DNA from: Paenibacillus aceris
GTDB lineage: Bacteria; Bacillota; Bacilli; Paenibacillales; NBRC-103111
NCBI RefSeq assembly: GCF_017874035.1
Contig: NZ_JAGGKV010000007.1
Span: forward strand, 248,001-312,000
Direction of reading: 5' to 3'
DNA length: 64,000 nt
The position numbers and the translations under genes are program-made. The notes under the pieces are model-generated. The model was not told the origin of the DNA, ran no database searches, and saw nothing but the letters and a program-made list of their open reading frames with translations. Shown one piece after another: positions 18,496 through 26,826 of this stretch. Position 1 is the first letter of the stretch, and every line of letters begins with the position of its first letter.

Positions 18496-18521
18496 TACGA
18501 ATAACGGAGGCCGATCGTTCA
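18496..18521 (-). promoter_or_regulatory. Candidate SigY autoregulatory promoter
   Basis: On the minus strand TGAACG is followed after 16 nt by CGTA, upstream of sigY. This matches the reported B. subtilis SigY pattern (TGAACG, 16 nt, CGTC) except for the last base. Confidence 0.65.
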
Positions 18522-18557
18522 CTGCACACGAAACTTTATGTAAAATTATTTATTAGC

Positions 18558-18587
18558 TTACCACGCCGCAGACCAGACATGTATAAT
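18558..18587 (+). promoter_or_regulatory. SigA-type promoter for the GNAT gene
   Basis: TTACCA, 18 nt, TATAAT, 40 nt ahead of the chosen GTG start. It overlaps a more upstream in-frame ATG (18586), arguing against that start. Confidence 0.5.
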
Positions 18588-18627
18588 GACAGTAGGCAAG
18601 AAATTAAGTCGTATGGAGGACAACCTA

Positions 18628-19527
18628 GTGAAACAAGGCATTATTCCACGGGCAGGACTGTCAGCGCAGGAGCTGGAGGAAGTTAGGGAATTGTGGGAGG
18701 CTTGCAACAGCCATGACCATATTGAGATAAAACTGAACTGGAGCACATTATCCGACCGTCCGCCAGGAGTGACGAATGACTTTTTATTTTACCGGGATGA
18801 CCGGATTGTCGGTTTTTTGGCAATATATAGTTTTCTGTCTACGGAAGTGGAAATTAGCGGAATGGTGCATCCAGAGGCGCGGAATCAAGGTATTTTTGGC
18901 CAATTGGTGCAGACGGCGCTGGAAGCGTGCAGACGTAGAGAGGTGCCGAAGGCGATTTTCATCAATGAACGGGGATCGGCGAGAGGCAAAGCGTTTCTGT
19001 TGAAGATTGGCGCGGGCTATAGTTTCTCCGAATATGTGATGGAGCTGCAAGAGGATGCGGCAGTAGCTCCGCATAATGGCGAACAACTGCTCACGCTTCG
19101 TTCCGCCGATGTGCAGGATACGGAGCTGCTCGTTCAACTTAACATGTCTGGCTTCAACATGGCGGAGGAAGATACGAGAGAATACGTCAGTCAGACGATT
19201 GCCGGGGACAAAGAAAGGACCTGGATCGCAGAGCTCGGGCTAGGTGAGAAGAAAGAGCCGATTGGTAAGATCGGAGCCATGATCGGGGAGGATGCCAGCG
19301 GATTCATCTACGGCTTTTGCGTCCTGCCGGCGTATCGTGGCAAAGGGTATGGGCGTCATATTTTGAGCCAGACTATTACCGAGCTTAAGCAGCGTCATCA
19401 GGCGGGCTTGATCAAGCTTGAGGTTGCGGTCGAGAATGAGAAAGCATTGGGTTTATATGAATCATGCGGCTTTAGAACGAAGAATGCGAATGATTATTAC
19501 GTGTTGATGCTGGGGATAAACGAATAA
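18628..19527 (+). CDS. Two-domain GNAT acetyltransferase
   Basis: 299-aa protein with two GNAT folds in tandem. The N-terminal copy has MVHPEARNQGIFGQLVQTAL near 95. The C-terminal copy has a full acetyl-CoA loop VLPAYRGKGYGRHIL near 235. Only the second keeps a canonical RGKGYG pyrophosphate loop. GTG 18628 follows TGGAGGA with 7-nt spacing. Substrate unknown. Shares a bidirectional terminator with the opposing UMP-kinase gene. Confidence 0.85.
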   Translation: MKQGIIPRAGLSAQELEEVRELWEACNSHDHIEIKLNWSTLSDRPPGVTNDFLFYRDDRIVGFLAIYSFLSTEVEISGMVHPEARNQGIFGQLVQTALEACRRREVPKAIFINERGSARGKAFLLKIGAGYSFSEYVMELQEDAAVAPHNGEQLLTLRSADVQDTELLVQLNMSGFNMAEEDTREYVSQTIAGDKERTWIAELGLGEKKEPIGKIGAMIGEDASGFIYGFCVLPAYRGKGYGRHILSQTITELKQRHQAGLIKLEVAVENEKALGLYESCGFRTKNANDYYVLMLGINE

Positions 19528-19530
19528 GCA

Positions 19531-19576
19531 AAAAAAGGATAGAGCGACAGTTGTAAACTGATCTCTATCCTTTTTT
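19531..19576. terminator. Bidirectional terminator
   Basis: A 14-bp inverted repeat AAAAAAGGATAGAG / CTCTATCCTTTTTT between converging genes, with T-runs in both directions. Confidence 0.9.
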
Positions 19577-19585
19577 AATGTGTCG

Positions 19586-20326
19586 TTAACCTTGCTGATA
19601 GATGAGCTCGGAGGAGGCGCTGATGATCGTGCCTGTATTTTGCCCTGCACAAATTTCTTTCATGGAGCCGGGTTTGTCGAAATTGAACACATGGATGGGA
19701 ATATGATAATCCCGCGCTAGAATGAAGGCGGACTGATCCATGACCTTCAGATTATGGTGGATAACGTCGTTGTAGTGGAGAGATTTGTATTGGAGCGCCT
19801 CTTTATGATGCTTAGGATCTTTATCGAAAACACCGTCAACCCCCTGCTTAGCAACGAAGATCGCTTCACAGTTCACTTCAATGGCTCTTTGGACCGATGG
19901 ATAGTCGGTGGTGACGAAGGGTTGACCATTGCCGCCTGCGAAAATAACGATGTACCCTTTTTCCAAATGATGAATGGCTCTAAGCCGGATAAAAGGCTCC
20001 GCCACAGAAGCGATCGGTATCGCCGTCATGACACGCACTTCCGCGTCAGTCTTCGCTTTCAGCACCCCGCGCAGCATCAAGCTGTTGATGACGGTAGCCA
20101 GTGTGCCGATATTGTCAGCCTCCGCTTTCTCGATCCCCCAGCTCTCGCCCATATTGCCGCGGAATATATTGCCTCCGCCAATGACAAGGCACACTTCAAC
20201 CCCTAACTGAACGACGGTCATAATCTCATTGGCGATATGATCCAGTTGTTGTGGATCGAAGCCGAATTCGCTTTCGCCTGCTACTGCACCTCCGCTTAGC
20301 TTAATGAGGACCCGTTTATACCGCAT
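19586..20326 (-). CDS. Divergent UMP-kinase (PyrH) paralogue
   Basis: 246-aa amino-acid-kinase-fold protein of the PyrH family. The phosphate loop KLSGGAVAG (canonical KLSGEALAG), GGGNIFRG, VDGVFDKDPK and the C-terminal MDQSAFILA region are present. It departs from housekeeping PyrH: EADNIGTLATVINSL where most have xADYMGMLATVMN, and FAGGNGQPFVTTD where most have FAAGTGNPFFTTD. It stands alone rather than between tsf and frr, so I take it as a second copy. ATG 20326 follows GGGGAGGAGAG. Transcription must pass a terminator preceded by a 21-codon ORF. Activity on UMP is likely but unproven. Confidence 0.82.
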   Translation of the reverse strand: MRYKRVLIKLSGGAVAGESEFGFDPQQLDHIANEIMTVVQLGVEVCLVIGGGNIFRGNMGESWGIEKAEADNIGTLATVINSLMLRGVLKAKTDAEVRVMTAIPIASVAEPFIRLRAIHHLEKGYIVIFAGGNGQPFVTTDYPSVQRAIEVNCEAIFVAKQGVDGVFDKDPKHHKEALQYKSLHYNDVIHHNLKVMDQSAFILARDYHIPIHVFNFDKPGSMKEICAGQNTGTIISASSELIYQQG

Positions 20327-20407
20327 ATCGATCTCTCCTCCCCTGTGAGATAATTTGTATTCCTGCTGCATCAACGCTGCCCGCTAAGGAGGGACAGCTT
20401 CGGTGCG

Positions 20408-20443
20408 AAAAAAAACACTAAAGCAGCGAACGCTTTAGTGTTT
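20408..20443 (-). terminator. Intrinsic terminator before UMP-kinase paralogue
   Basis: A perfect 12-bp stem (AAACACTAAAGC / GCTTTAGTGTTT on the minus strand, 7-nt loop) is followed by a U-run. The leader ORF stop lies inside the 5' arm, so a ribosome there would cover the hairpin: an attenuator geometry. Confidence 0.85.
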
Positions 20444-20500
20444 AATAGAAATGAGAAATAAGAAACGGCGCTGTTTCTTCTTGATGACAGGACCCTTCAT
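20435..20500 (-). CDS. 21-residue basic leader peptide
   Basis: Short ORF beginning MKGPVIKKKQRR and ending in a hydrophobic then basic tail FLFLISIKH. It is preceded by AAAGGTGTGAGGAAT and has its own promoter 34 nt upstream. The stop is embedded in a terminator stem. Its size, Lys/Arg run KKKQRR and position suggest a regulatory leader controlling the downstream UMP-kinase paralogue by ribosome stalling. A plain small protein is the alternative. I know of no described homologue. Confidence 0.55.
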   Translation of the reverse strand: MKGPVIKKKQRRFLFLISIKH

Positions 20501-20533
20501 ATTCCTCACACCTTTCGCTTATGATTAAAAGCT

Positions 20534-20563
20534 ATTGTACACGAACTAAGTGGAAGAATGCAA
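20534..20563 (-). promoter_or_regulatory. Promoter of the leader-peptide transcript
   Basis: Minus strand: TTGCAT, 18 nt, TACAAT, overlapping the 3' end of the MFS gene. It would start RNA about 30 nt before the leader ORF. Confidence 0.55.
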
Positions 20564-21871
20564 TTTCTGCGGCACCCGCATATGCACAATGAGACCGATC
20601 ACGACCAGCAGCAGTAAAGAACCAAGTGCGACGCGGCTGGCGAGATTACCAGTGGAAGCGAGTGCCCAGGTGATCGATCCGTACAGCGCAGGCCCAACAA
20701 TCGAGGATACTTTGCCGGAGAAGGCGAATAAGCCGAAAAACTGGCCGCGTTTCTCCTCGGGCGTCAATTGCACGATGAGTGTACGGGACGTTACCCACAT
20801 GGCGCCCATGGATACGCCGTATAGGCTTCCGGCAGCCCAGAACAGGCTTTGGCTAGTTGCTAAGGCTGCAATCGCAATTGCGATGATCAGAACGAAGGCA
20901 ACGATCGTCACGGCTCTCTTAGGTCCTACATTGCGGGTGACATAGCCGAAGAGGAAGGAGCCGACGATGCTCGATACGGTCGAGACCAGGTAGAGCAGAA
21001 TGAACTGACCGGTTGTAAAGCCCATCACCGTATTCGCATAAATCGCCATAACGGCAATCGCTGTGGCGATGGCATCGTTAAAGAAGAAATAAGCGATCAT
21101 GAACAGGAAAGCGGCACGATACTTGCGTGCTTCCTTGAATGTAGCCCAGATCTCGCGGTAACCGCTGAGAAGTGATTTTTTCTCGCTAATCGGCTTCTGC
21201 GATTTTTCCTTGTAGAGGAACATGATCGGCAGGGAGAAAAGTAAGAACATAAGCGCGCTGGGAATAAACGTATTTTCAAAATGATTGCCGTTAATTAAAG
21301 GGAAAACGACGAGCCCGACTAGTGTGCCGACATAACCAACCGCTACGCCAACTCCGGAAATAATGGGAATTTCACGCTCGCTGCCCAGATCCGAAATCAT
21401 GGAATCGTAGAAAATCAAGCTGGAATTATAAAAGAATTTGGCAATCATGAAGAAGAAAATGACACCCACAATCGATGCGTTGAGTCCTGCCCACTGCTGA
21501 TCGGTCTGCCAAAGAGCGGAGGCGCCCATGAGCAGCGTTGCCAGTATGGCAATTAAGGTGAAAGGGACGAGGTAGGCCTTCTTTTTGCCCGTCCGGTCGA
21601 TCCACACCCCGAATAAGGGGGAAAGCAGCACGAGAAAGAAGCTGGACAAAGCGTTGGAATATGTGATGAAAGTGCTGGCAATCTGATTGAGTTCCTCGCT
21701 TTTTCCTAAGGTTTCTTTTAAGTAAAAAGGATAGAAAACCGTCACGATATTGGAGGAAAAAATCGTGTTCGCGAAATCGTACATAGCCCAAGCGAATATA
21801 GGCAGTGAGAAGAACAGTGTCCATGCACTGCGAGTGTGTAGCGGGTTAGAAGCGGGTTCAAGCTTTGCCAC
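20546..21871 (-). CDS. MFS transporter, Atg22/UMF1-like
   Basis: 441-aa, about 12-helix membrane protein. The family mark WAMYDFANTIFSSNIV occurs in the first helix, with DRTGKKK in the loop 2-3 and FMIAYFFFNDAIATAIAVMA mid-protein. This group (UMF1, related to yeast vacuolar effluxer Atg22) exports small metabolites; substrate unknown. GTG 21871 is preceded by AAAGGGTGA; longer readings have no ribosome site. Downstream minus-strand DNA holds the leader-peptide unit with its own promoter. Confidence 0.85.
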   Translation of the reverse strand: MAKLEPASNPLHTRSAWTLFFSLPIFAWAMYDFANTIFSSNIVTVFYPFYLKETLGKSEELNQIASTFITYSNALSSFFLVLLSPLFGVWIDRTGKKKAYLVPFTLIAILATLLMGASALWQTDQQWAGLNASIVGVIFFFMIAKFFYNSSLIFYDSMISDLGSEREIPIISGVGVAVGYVGTLVGLVVFPLINGNHFENTFIPSALMFLLFSLPIMFLYKEKSQKPISEKKSLLSGYREIWATFKEARKYRAAFLFMIAYFFFNDAIATAIAVMAIYANTVMGFTTGQFILLYLVSTVSSIVGSFLFGYVTRNVGPKRAVTIVAFVLIIAIAIAALATSQSLFWAAGSLYGVSMGAMWVTSRTLIVQLTPEEKRGQFFGLFAFSGKVSSIVGPALYGSITWALASTGNLASRVALGSLLLLVVIGLIVHMRVPQKLHSST

Positions 21872-21952
21872 TTGGGTCACCCTTTCGAAGTTATGAATTA
21901 CTTTTTCTCTAGTATATTGGCTGAAGGGCAGAGAAATCCCTGTCGGTTTACA

Positions 21953-21993
21953 ATAAAAAAATCTCCCCCTTCCCAAATGGGTGAAGGAGAGAT
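21953..21993 (-). terminator. Terminator of the hybrid histidine kinase gene
   Basis: On the minus strand an ATCTCTCC...GGGGGAGAT stem is followed by seven T. Confidence 0.8.
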
Positions 21994-22002
21994 GAGGCCG
22001 TG

Positions 22003-24885
22003 CTAGGCTTCAGATTTCGGCTTCTTAATTTCGACCTCGATCATATCCAAATTTTCTTTCATCTCAAGCACATCGATTCCGTTGCGCTGTAAAGTATTCG
22101 AGAGGGAATCCTTGTCCTGCGCCGGAAAAACATACGCATTGCTCTTCTTGTTATCAAGCAGATTCTTGGCTACTTGGACGAGGCGCTCCATGGTGAAAGG
22201 CTTTTTGAGATATTTCTGGATTTCTTTCTCATGGAAATCATGCGGCTGATCGAGTGCGGTCGACACAATCACTGGAGTCTGATAGTACATCGGATGCCTG
22301 GATAAATCGGAAATGAAATCCCATCCGTTCTTAACGCCTTCGAGATGAATATCTACGATGAACAGAATCGGCTCCCCTTTGCAGCGATTCAAAGCGATAA
22401 TCCCCTCTTCGGCAGAGCGCAATTGAATGGAAGGGAGATCCAGTTTATTCAGCGCAATTTGGATCAGTTTGGCGAGATCGTCATCATCTTCGAAAATTAC
22501 AATTTTTCCGTCCATCGAAGAAAGCTTATACTGATCGAGTTCAATCCGGAAGGTGGTGCCCTCGCCCATTGTAGATTCGTAGGAGATCTGTCCGTCATGC
22601 CCTTCGACGATCTCTTTCACAATGGCTAAGCCTAAGCCGGTTCCCCCAATTTGGCGGCGGTCGGAGTTATCGACACGGAAGAACTTGGAGAACATTTGAT
22701 CATGGGCATCCTCGGGAATACCGAGTCCGTAATCCTGCACGGCTGCAACAATTTTACCGTTAACTGCGGATAAATAAATGTCGATGCGATCTGCACCCGG
22801 AGAGTATTTAATCGCATTGCTGATCAGGTTATGGAACACTTGCCGGATTCGGTCGGCATCCGCCCGCACCCATAGTTCCGCCTCCTGCTGATGGATAACA
22901 ATGTTGTGGTTTTGCTTGTCCTGCCATTGATCAACGATATCCTGCACAGTAGGCAGCAAATTGATCGGGGAGAAGTGGTATAACTGTCGACCGGATTCCA
23001 TCCGCTGTAAGTCAAGGAAATCGTTAATTAAATTCGAAAGACGATGAGCTTCTTTATAAATCGTTTCCATGTACTTTTTCTGCTTGTCTTGCGGAAGCTC
23101 GCGATGCAGCAGAATCTCAATAAAGCCGAGCACGCTGGCCAGGGGAGTCCGCAGCTCGTGAGAGACAATGGAAATGAACTCATTTTTCATTTCATCCACA
23201 CGTTCTTCTTCCGTCCGGTCACGGAAAACGAAGAGGTACCCCTGCTGCTCCGTATCCTCACTGACGACGGTCGCATAAAGCTCCACGTGCTGGGGCTGAT
23301 CGTCAAGCACAAAGCCAAAACGCTGAGTGAGATGCGTATGAGTGCCGTTAATCAGCGCTTCAATGGATGAAGCTGCACCAAAGAAGCCCGGCGTCTCAAC
23401 CGCGATGGCGTGGCAGCTAGCCACTAAATTCTCGCCGATACGCGCATTAAGACCAAAATAACGGCTCATCCGTTGATTCGAGAAAAGGATGGTGCCCTCG
23501 GAGTCACACATCATCATGCCTTCGTGCGCAGATTCCAAAATATTTTGAATCAGGTCGCGCTGACCTTCGATTAACTGTTTTTCAGTAATGAGTTGATCGT
23601 TCAATTCCGCTAAATGAGCGGCCTGCTTTACTCTCTCGTCATTCATCACCTGAGCGAAGAATGCCAGGCCGAACTGACGTACCAGGCCTTTGGTCAAGCG
23701 TTGGTTGTTTTCTTGGAACACCGAGCTCTGGTAACTGGTAAGAAGCAGAAAGCCGATGACTGCCTGTTTATCGTCGAGCAGCGGAACATAATGATCGACG
23801 GCGTGGCTCATCCCGCCATGTACACCTTTCTCATGTCCGGAAACATCCCGTGTGTGAATCAGGTTCGTTCCTTCCTCGAAAACACGCCTCGCCGGCCCAA
23901 AAAGCTCCTTCTGATGTACCTGAATGTGCTCCTTCGGATACCCGATCGAATGGATGACTTCATAGGAAGAAGCGCCGCCGCCAGACTCCCGTTTCATAAC
24001 GACAAGGGCTGCGTCCTGCAGCAGAGAATTCAGCAGTGCAGGCAGTGTATGCTTCAAGAAATCCTTGAGCTCCACATAGCCCGTAAGCTTCTCTTGGTAG
24101 GAAGAAATCAGCTCAAGATCCCGTTCCCTTTCGGACAGCTTCGCTAAAGTGACCTGCTGTTCTTCCTGCTGCGCAATAATCTCTTCATTCTGTGTTTCTA
24201 AACTTTCTGCCATGTAGCGATAGTTTTCCTCGCTTTTACGAAGCTCTTCTTCGGCGTGAATAGCCCGGAAGGAGATGAAGAGGGACATCGCACCTGCAAT
24301 TAAAGCAATAATGCCTCCAACCATAGTAATGGTACGTGAGGTTTTTCCGGCTTTGAGAGAAGCTTGGTAGGCATCTTCTGTGATCTGTACAATGGTCTTC
24401 TCGATACTCGTATGAATGACCCGGTAACGATCCATCATCGTTTTGCCTGCTGCAATCCTGGCTTTGGCTTCATCCGATTTACCCGCACGAATCAGTTCCA
24501 ACTGGCTGTCAAAAAACCGCTGCAGGTTGGTGATGGCAGGTATGGCTTGCGTATCCATAATGAGCTGCAGGGTTGGATATTTTTTGTCGTAAATACGGAT
24601 GGTATCGAGATCATCCTCCAGCTGTTTTTTGCCTGTCGCATAAGGCTCCAAATATTGCTCATTGCCAGTTAACTCAAAACCGCGGATGCTGGTTTCCTGG
24701 TTGATCAGGTCGGTCAGCAGGCTGTTCGTCGTTTTGGAGATCGGAATGGAATCATTCACGATCGCATCTCCCTCACTTTCCATGTTCCGGGAAGCGATGT
24801 AGTTCGATATACTGACAAATGCAAGTAAAACCACGATTAAAATAACGTATAGCATGGAAATTCGCGATCTCGTGAATGTTTTCAT
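22003..24885 (-). CDS. Hybrid sensor histidine kinase (CHASE3-GAF-PAS-HisKA-REC)
   Basis: 960-aa membrane signalling protein. Helix 1 at about 10-28, an extracytoplasmic CHASE3-type domain (NSLLTDLINQETSIRGFELT), helix 2 near 190-208, a coiled coil, a GAF-like domain (about 265-410) and PAS (about 445-555). HisKA has the phospho-accepting His about 576 in SHELRTPL; HATPase has GTGLGLAIVKEIVEGH. A C-terminal receiver follows with phospho-Asp about 845 (FIVDIHLEG) and KKPF. A separate Hpt protein or intramolecular transfer must complete the relay; no output regulator is adjacent. ATG 24885 follows AGGTGA by 10 nt; GTG 24891 is the alternative. A palindrome lies just upstream. Confidence 0.93.
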   Translation of the reverse strand: MKTFTRSRISMLYVILIVVLLAFVSISNYIASRNMESEGDAIVNDSIPISKTTNSLLTDLINQETSIRGFELTGNEQYLEPYATGKKQLEDDLDTIRIYDKKYPTLQLIMDTQAIPAITNLQRFFDSQLELIRAGKSDEAKARIAAGKTMMDRYRVIHTSIEKTIVQITEDAYQASLKAGKTSRTITMVGGIIALIAGAMSLFISFRAIHAEEELRKSEENYRYMAESLETQNEEIIAQQEEQQVTLAKLSERERDLELISSYQEKLTGYVELKDFLKHTLPALLNSLLQDAALVVMKRESGGGASSYEVIHSIGYPKEHIQVHQKELFGPARRVFEEGTNLIHTRDVSGHEKGVHGGMSHAVDHYVPLLDDKQAVIGFLLLTSYQSSVFQENNQRLTKGLVRQFGLAFFAQVMNDERVKQAAHLAELNDQLITEKQLIEGQRDLIQNILESAHEGMMMCDSEGTILFSNQRMSRYFGLNARIGENLVASCHAIAVETPGFFGAASSIEALINGTHTHLTQRFGFVLDDQPQHVELYATVVSEDTEQQGYLFVFRDRTEEERVDEMKNEFISIVSHELRTPLASVLGFIEILLHRELPQDKQKKYMETIYKEAHRLSNLINDFLDLQRMESGRQLYHFSPINLLPTVQDIVDQWQDKQNHNIVIHQQEAELWVRADADRIRQVFHNLISNAIKYSPGADRIDIYLSAVNGKIVAAVQDYGLGIPEDAHDQMFSKFFRVDNSDRRQIGGTGLGLAIVKEIVEGHDGQISYESTMGEGTTFRIELDQYKLSSMDGKIVIFEDDDDLAKLIQIALNKLDLPSIQLRSAEEGIIALNRCKGEPILFIVDIHLEGVKNGWDFISDLSRHPMYYQTPVIVSTALDQPHDFHEKEIQKYLKKPFTMERLVQVAKNLLDNKKSNAYVFPAQDKDSLSNTLQRNGIDVLEMKENLDMIEVEIKKPKSEA

Positions 24886-24902
24886 AGCCACTTGGTCACC
24901 TG

Positions 24903-24918
24903 TATTCTACATAGAATA
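24903..24918. promoter_or_regulatory. 16-bp palindrome ahead of the kinase gene
   Basis: TATTCTACATAGAATA has perfect 7-bp arms and a 2-nt centre, 18 nt from the kinase start. Candidate operator; the binding protein is unknown. Confidence 0.4.
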
Positions 24919-25008
24919 AATAAATCAATTGGATGCAATTAAAATTCGACAAGGCTCAACAAAATCCCTTTAATAATCGGTCGTGTCATGTTTTCTTCCA
25001 TCAATACA

Positions 25009-25037
25009 TTGCATGAAGCGACAATGTCGTTTACAAT
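25009..25037 (+). promoter_or_regulatory. Candidate promoter of the EAL gene
   Basis: TTGCAT, 17 nt, TACAAT, 50 nt upstream of the start. Confidence 0.5.
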
Positions 25038-25086
25038 ACTATTCATTACTAGAACTATGTCATGTTTAAGAACATGGAGGTTTCAC

Positions 25087-26292
25087 ATGAGGAGGGCGCA
25101 CACCGTGCAGGCTAAAGATAGCAGGATTCCGCTGAGACATGAAGTACGTCCATTCTTCCAGCCCATACTATCTCTTCAGACGCAGGAAATTATCGGCTAC
25201 GAGACGTTGGGCAGGAGAATTCGGGAGGGAAACGTCGAAAGCTTGGGTCCTTTTTTCAAAAATCCTGATATCCCGGAAGATGTGCAGCTTCTTATCGATC
25301 GACACCTAAGGGAGCGGGCCATTGAACAGCTTGCTTCCACGAACGACGCAAGTTCATTATTTATTAACTTAAAACCGTCATGGATCTATCGGACCTATAA
25401 GCGCACAGGTGTGCTCCCAACGATTGAGCTATTACGGAAATATCATATAAATCCGGCACATATCGTGATTGAAATTACAGAAGAAGAGTTCACAGGAAAG
25501 CTTCATGAGCTTACTCAGATTGTGGAACTGTATCGAGAATTCGGATGTACGATCGCGATAGATGATGTGGGCAGCGGATTTAGCAATTTTGATCGTATCG
25601 CCAGCTTACAGCCGAAAATATTGAAAATCGATCTAAATATACTGAAAAAAAGCGCCATTCACGCAGGCTATAAAGCATTGATGCAATCCTTCTCCGTCCT
25701 GGCGGCTCAAATGGGCGCCTCTCTGCTCGTGGAGGGAGTCGAAACCAAGCAGGAGCTGCACAGTGCGCTGCAAGTCGGTGCCAGGTATGTGCAAGGTTAT
25801 CTCTTTTCGAAAGCGGAGCCGTACCTGCAGCACAAGGATGCTTTCAAGCCATTGCTAAAGGAAGAAATGAGTCTCTTCAGTCAAGGAGAATTTCAGCGGA
25901 ACACCCACCTGTCGGTCATTCATCAAAACCTGGATGCGCTCACCCAGTCGGTTATTCGGATTTTAACGGCGGAAGACGCGGACCAGCTTATTGAACATTC
26001 GATCCATACCATGACTGACAATTGTATACGGATCTACATATGCAGAGAAGACGGCTATCAAATTTCTTCCAACTATATCCGGAAAGACGATGCCTGGACC
26101 AAAGATGAGAGCTATCGCGGAGCAAACTGGACGTGGCGTCCGTATTTCATCTCCAACATTCTCATGATGAACCTGCAAAAGCAAGGAATCTTATCGCAAG
26201 TATACACAGATTTGGATACCTCGCATCAGATTCAGACCTACTCCTGTGCGTGGGGTGTTGGGTATTATTTGTTTTTGGATTTGATGATATAG
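25087..26292 (+). CDS. ykuI: YkuI-like EAL-domain c-di-GMP protein
   Basis: 401-aa EAL domain plus C-terminal YkuI_C PAS-like domain. The tail (RIYICREDGYQISSNY, NWTWRPYFISNILMMNL) matches B. subtilis YkuI closely as I recall it. Unlike that protein, whose central motif is eroded, this one keeps the residues for c-di-GMP hydrolysis: Glu of GYETLGR, Asn of FINLKPS, Glu of EITEEE, the Asp pair of AIDDVGSGFSNF, Lys of LKIDL, Glu of VEGVET. It may therefore be an active phosphodiesterase. ATG 25087 follows GGAGG by 6 nt; GTG 25105 behind GAGGAGGG is also possible. Divergent from the hybrid kinase. Confidence 0.87.
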   Translation: MRRAHTVQAKDSRIPLRHEVRPFFQPILSLQTQEIIGYETLGRRIREGNVESLGPFFKNPDIPEDVQLLIDRHLRERAIEQLASTNDASSLFINLKPSWIYRTYKRTGVLPTIELLRKYHINPAHIVIEITEEEFTGKLHELTQIVELYREFGCTIAIDDVGSGFSNFDRIASLQPKILKIDLNILKKSAIHAGYKALMQSFSVLAAQMGASLLVEGVETKQELHSALQVGARYVQGYLFSKAEPYLQHKDAFKPLLKEEMSLFSQGEFQRNTHLSVIHQNLDALTQSVIRILTAEDADQLIEHSIHTMTDNCIRIYICREDGYQISSNYIRKDDAWTKDESYRGANWTWRPYFISNILMMNLQKQGILSQVYTDLDTSHQIQTYSCAWGVGYYLFLDLMI

Positions 26293-26329
26293 GGGAGGGA
26301 GGAGGCACATTCTGTAACGAGGTATAGGT

Positions 26330-26570
26330 GCTTATCAGGTGTGGGAGATGTGTAGCAGGTGTGTGGCAGGGGGAAGATGAGGTGCAGCGGGAATACAGCA
26401 GGAATATAGCAGAGATATAGATGAGGTGTAGCAGAAGTACAGCAGAAGTACAGATGAGGCGTAGCAGGGGGAGCTGAGGTGCAGCGGGAATACAGCAGGA
26501 ATATAGCAGAAATACAGATGAGGTATTGCAGAAGCACAGCAGAAGTACACCAGAAGCGCAACAGAAGTAC
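26330..26570. repeat. Degenerate purine-rich tandem repeat
   Basis: About 240 bp built of variants of GCAGAAGTACA and AGCAGGAATATAG. A longer block beginning GAGGTGCAGCGGGAATACAG occurs at about 26379 and 26475 (96 bp apart). Open frames across it are only repeat artefacts. Confidence 0.75.
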
Positions 26571-26590
26571 CGCCTTAACCGTTGGTTTCG

Positions 26591-26768
26591 TTGTATAAAA
26601 TACAACTTAAAGGCGATTTACGTCTTGTTATCCCCCTGTTCATTGTACAAAGTACAATTAAATTAACATAAATAGCTCGAAAATAGCGAATTTTAACCCA
26701 CAGCGTTGCACTTTGTACAACATAGAGAAAGACCGTCAGGCATATTTAGCCTAGACGGTCTTTTTTTT
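26591..26768. repeat. Cluster of TTGTAY-N3-RTACAA palindromes with terminator
   Basis: Three 15-bp palindromes: TTGTATAAAATACAA (26591), TTGTACAAAGTACAA (26643) and TTGCACTTTGTACAA (26706, one mismatch). The last is followed by CATAGAGAAAG and a GACCGTC / GACGGTC hairpin with T8. The same order (palindromes, CATAGAAAG, GGTC-type hairpin) recurs at 38211-38442. Confidence 0.8.
26731..26768 (+). terminator. Terminator ending the palindrome cluster
   Basis: Stem GACCGTC / GACGGTC followed by eight T. Distal terminator for ykuI or part of the repeat family. Confidence 0.75.
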
Positions 26769-26826
26769 GACACGTGATGGGGAGATACAAGTGACTCATA
26801 AATGCGTGACCTGCTCCCTCACAGTT

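Noticed and set aside
26162..26605. Minus-strand Cys/Leu/Pro-rich ORFs in three overlapping frames
   Set aside because: All three frames are open because of the short tandem repeat beneath; no ribosome site and no stable protein pattern.
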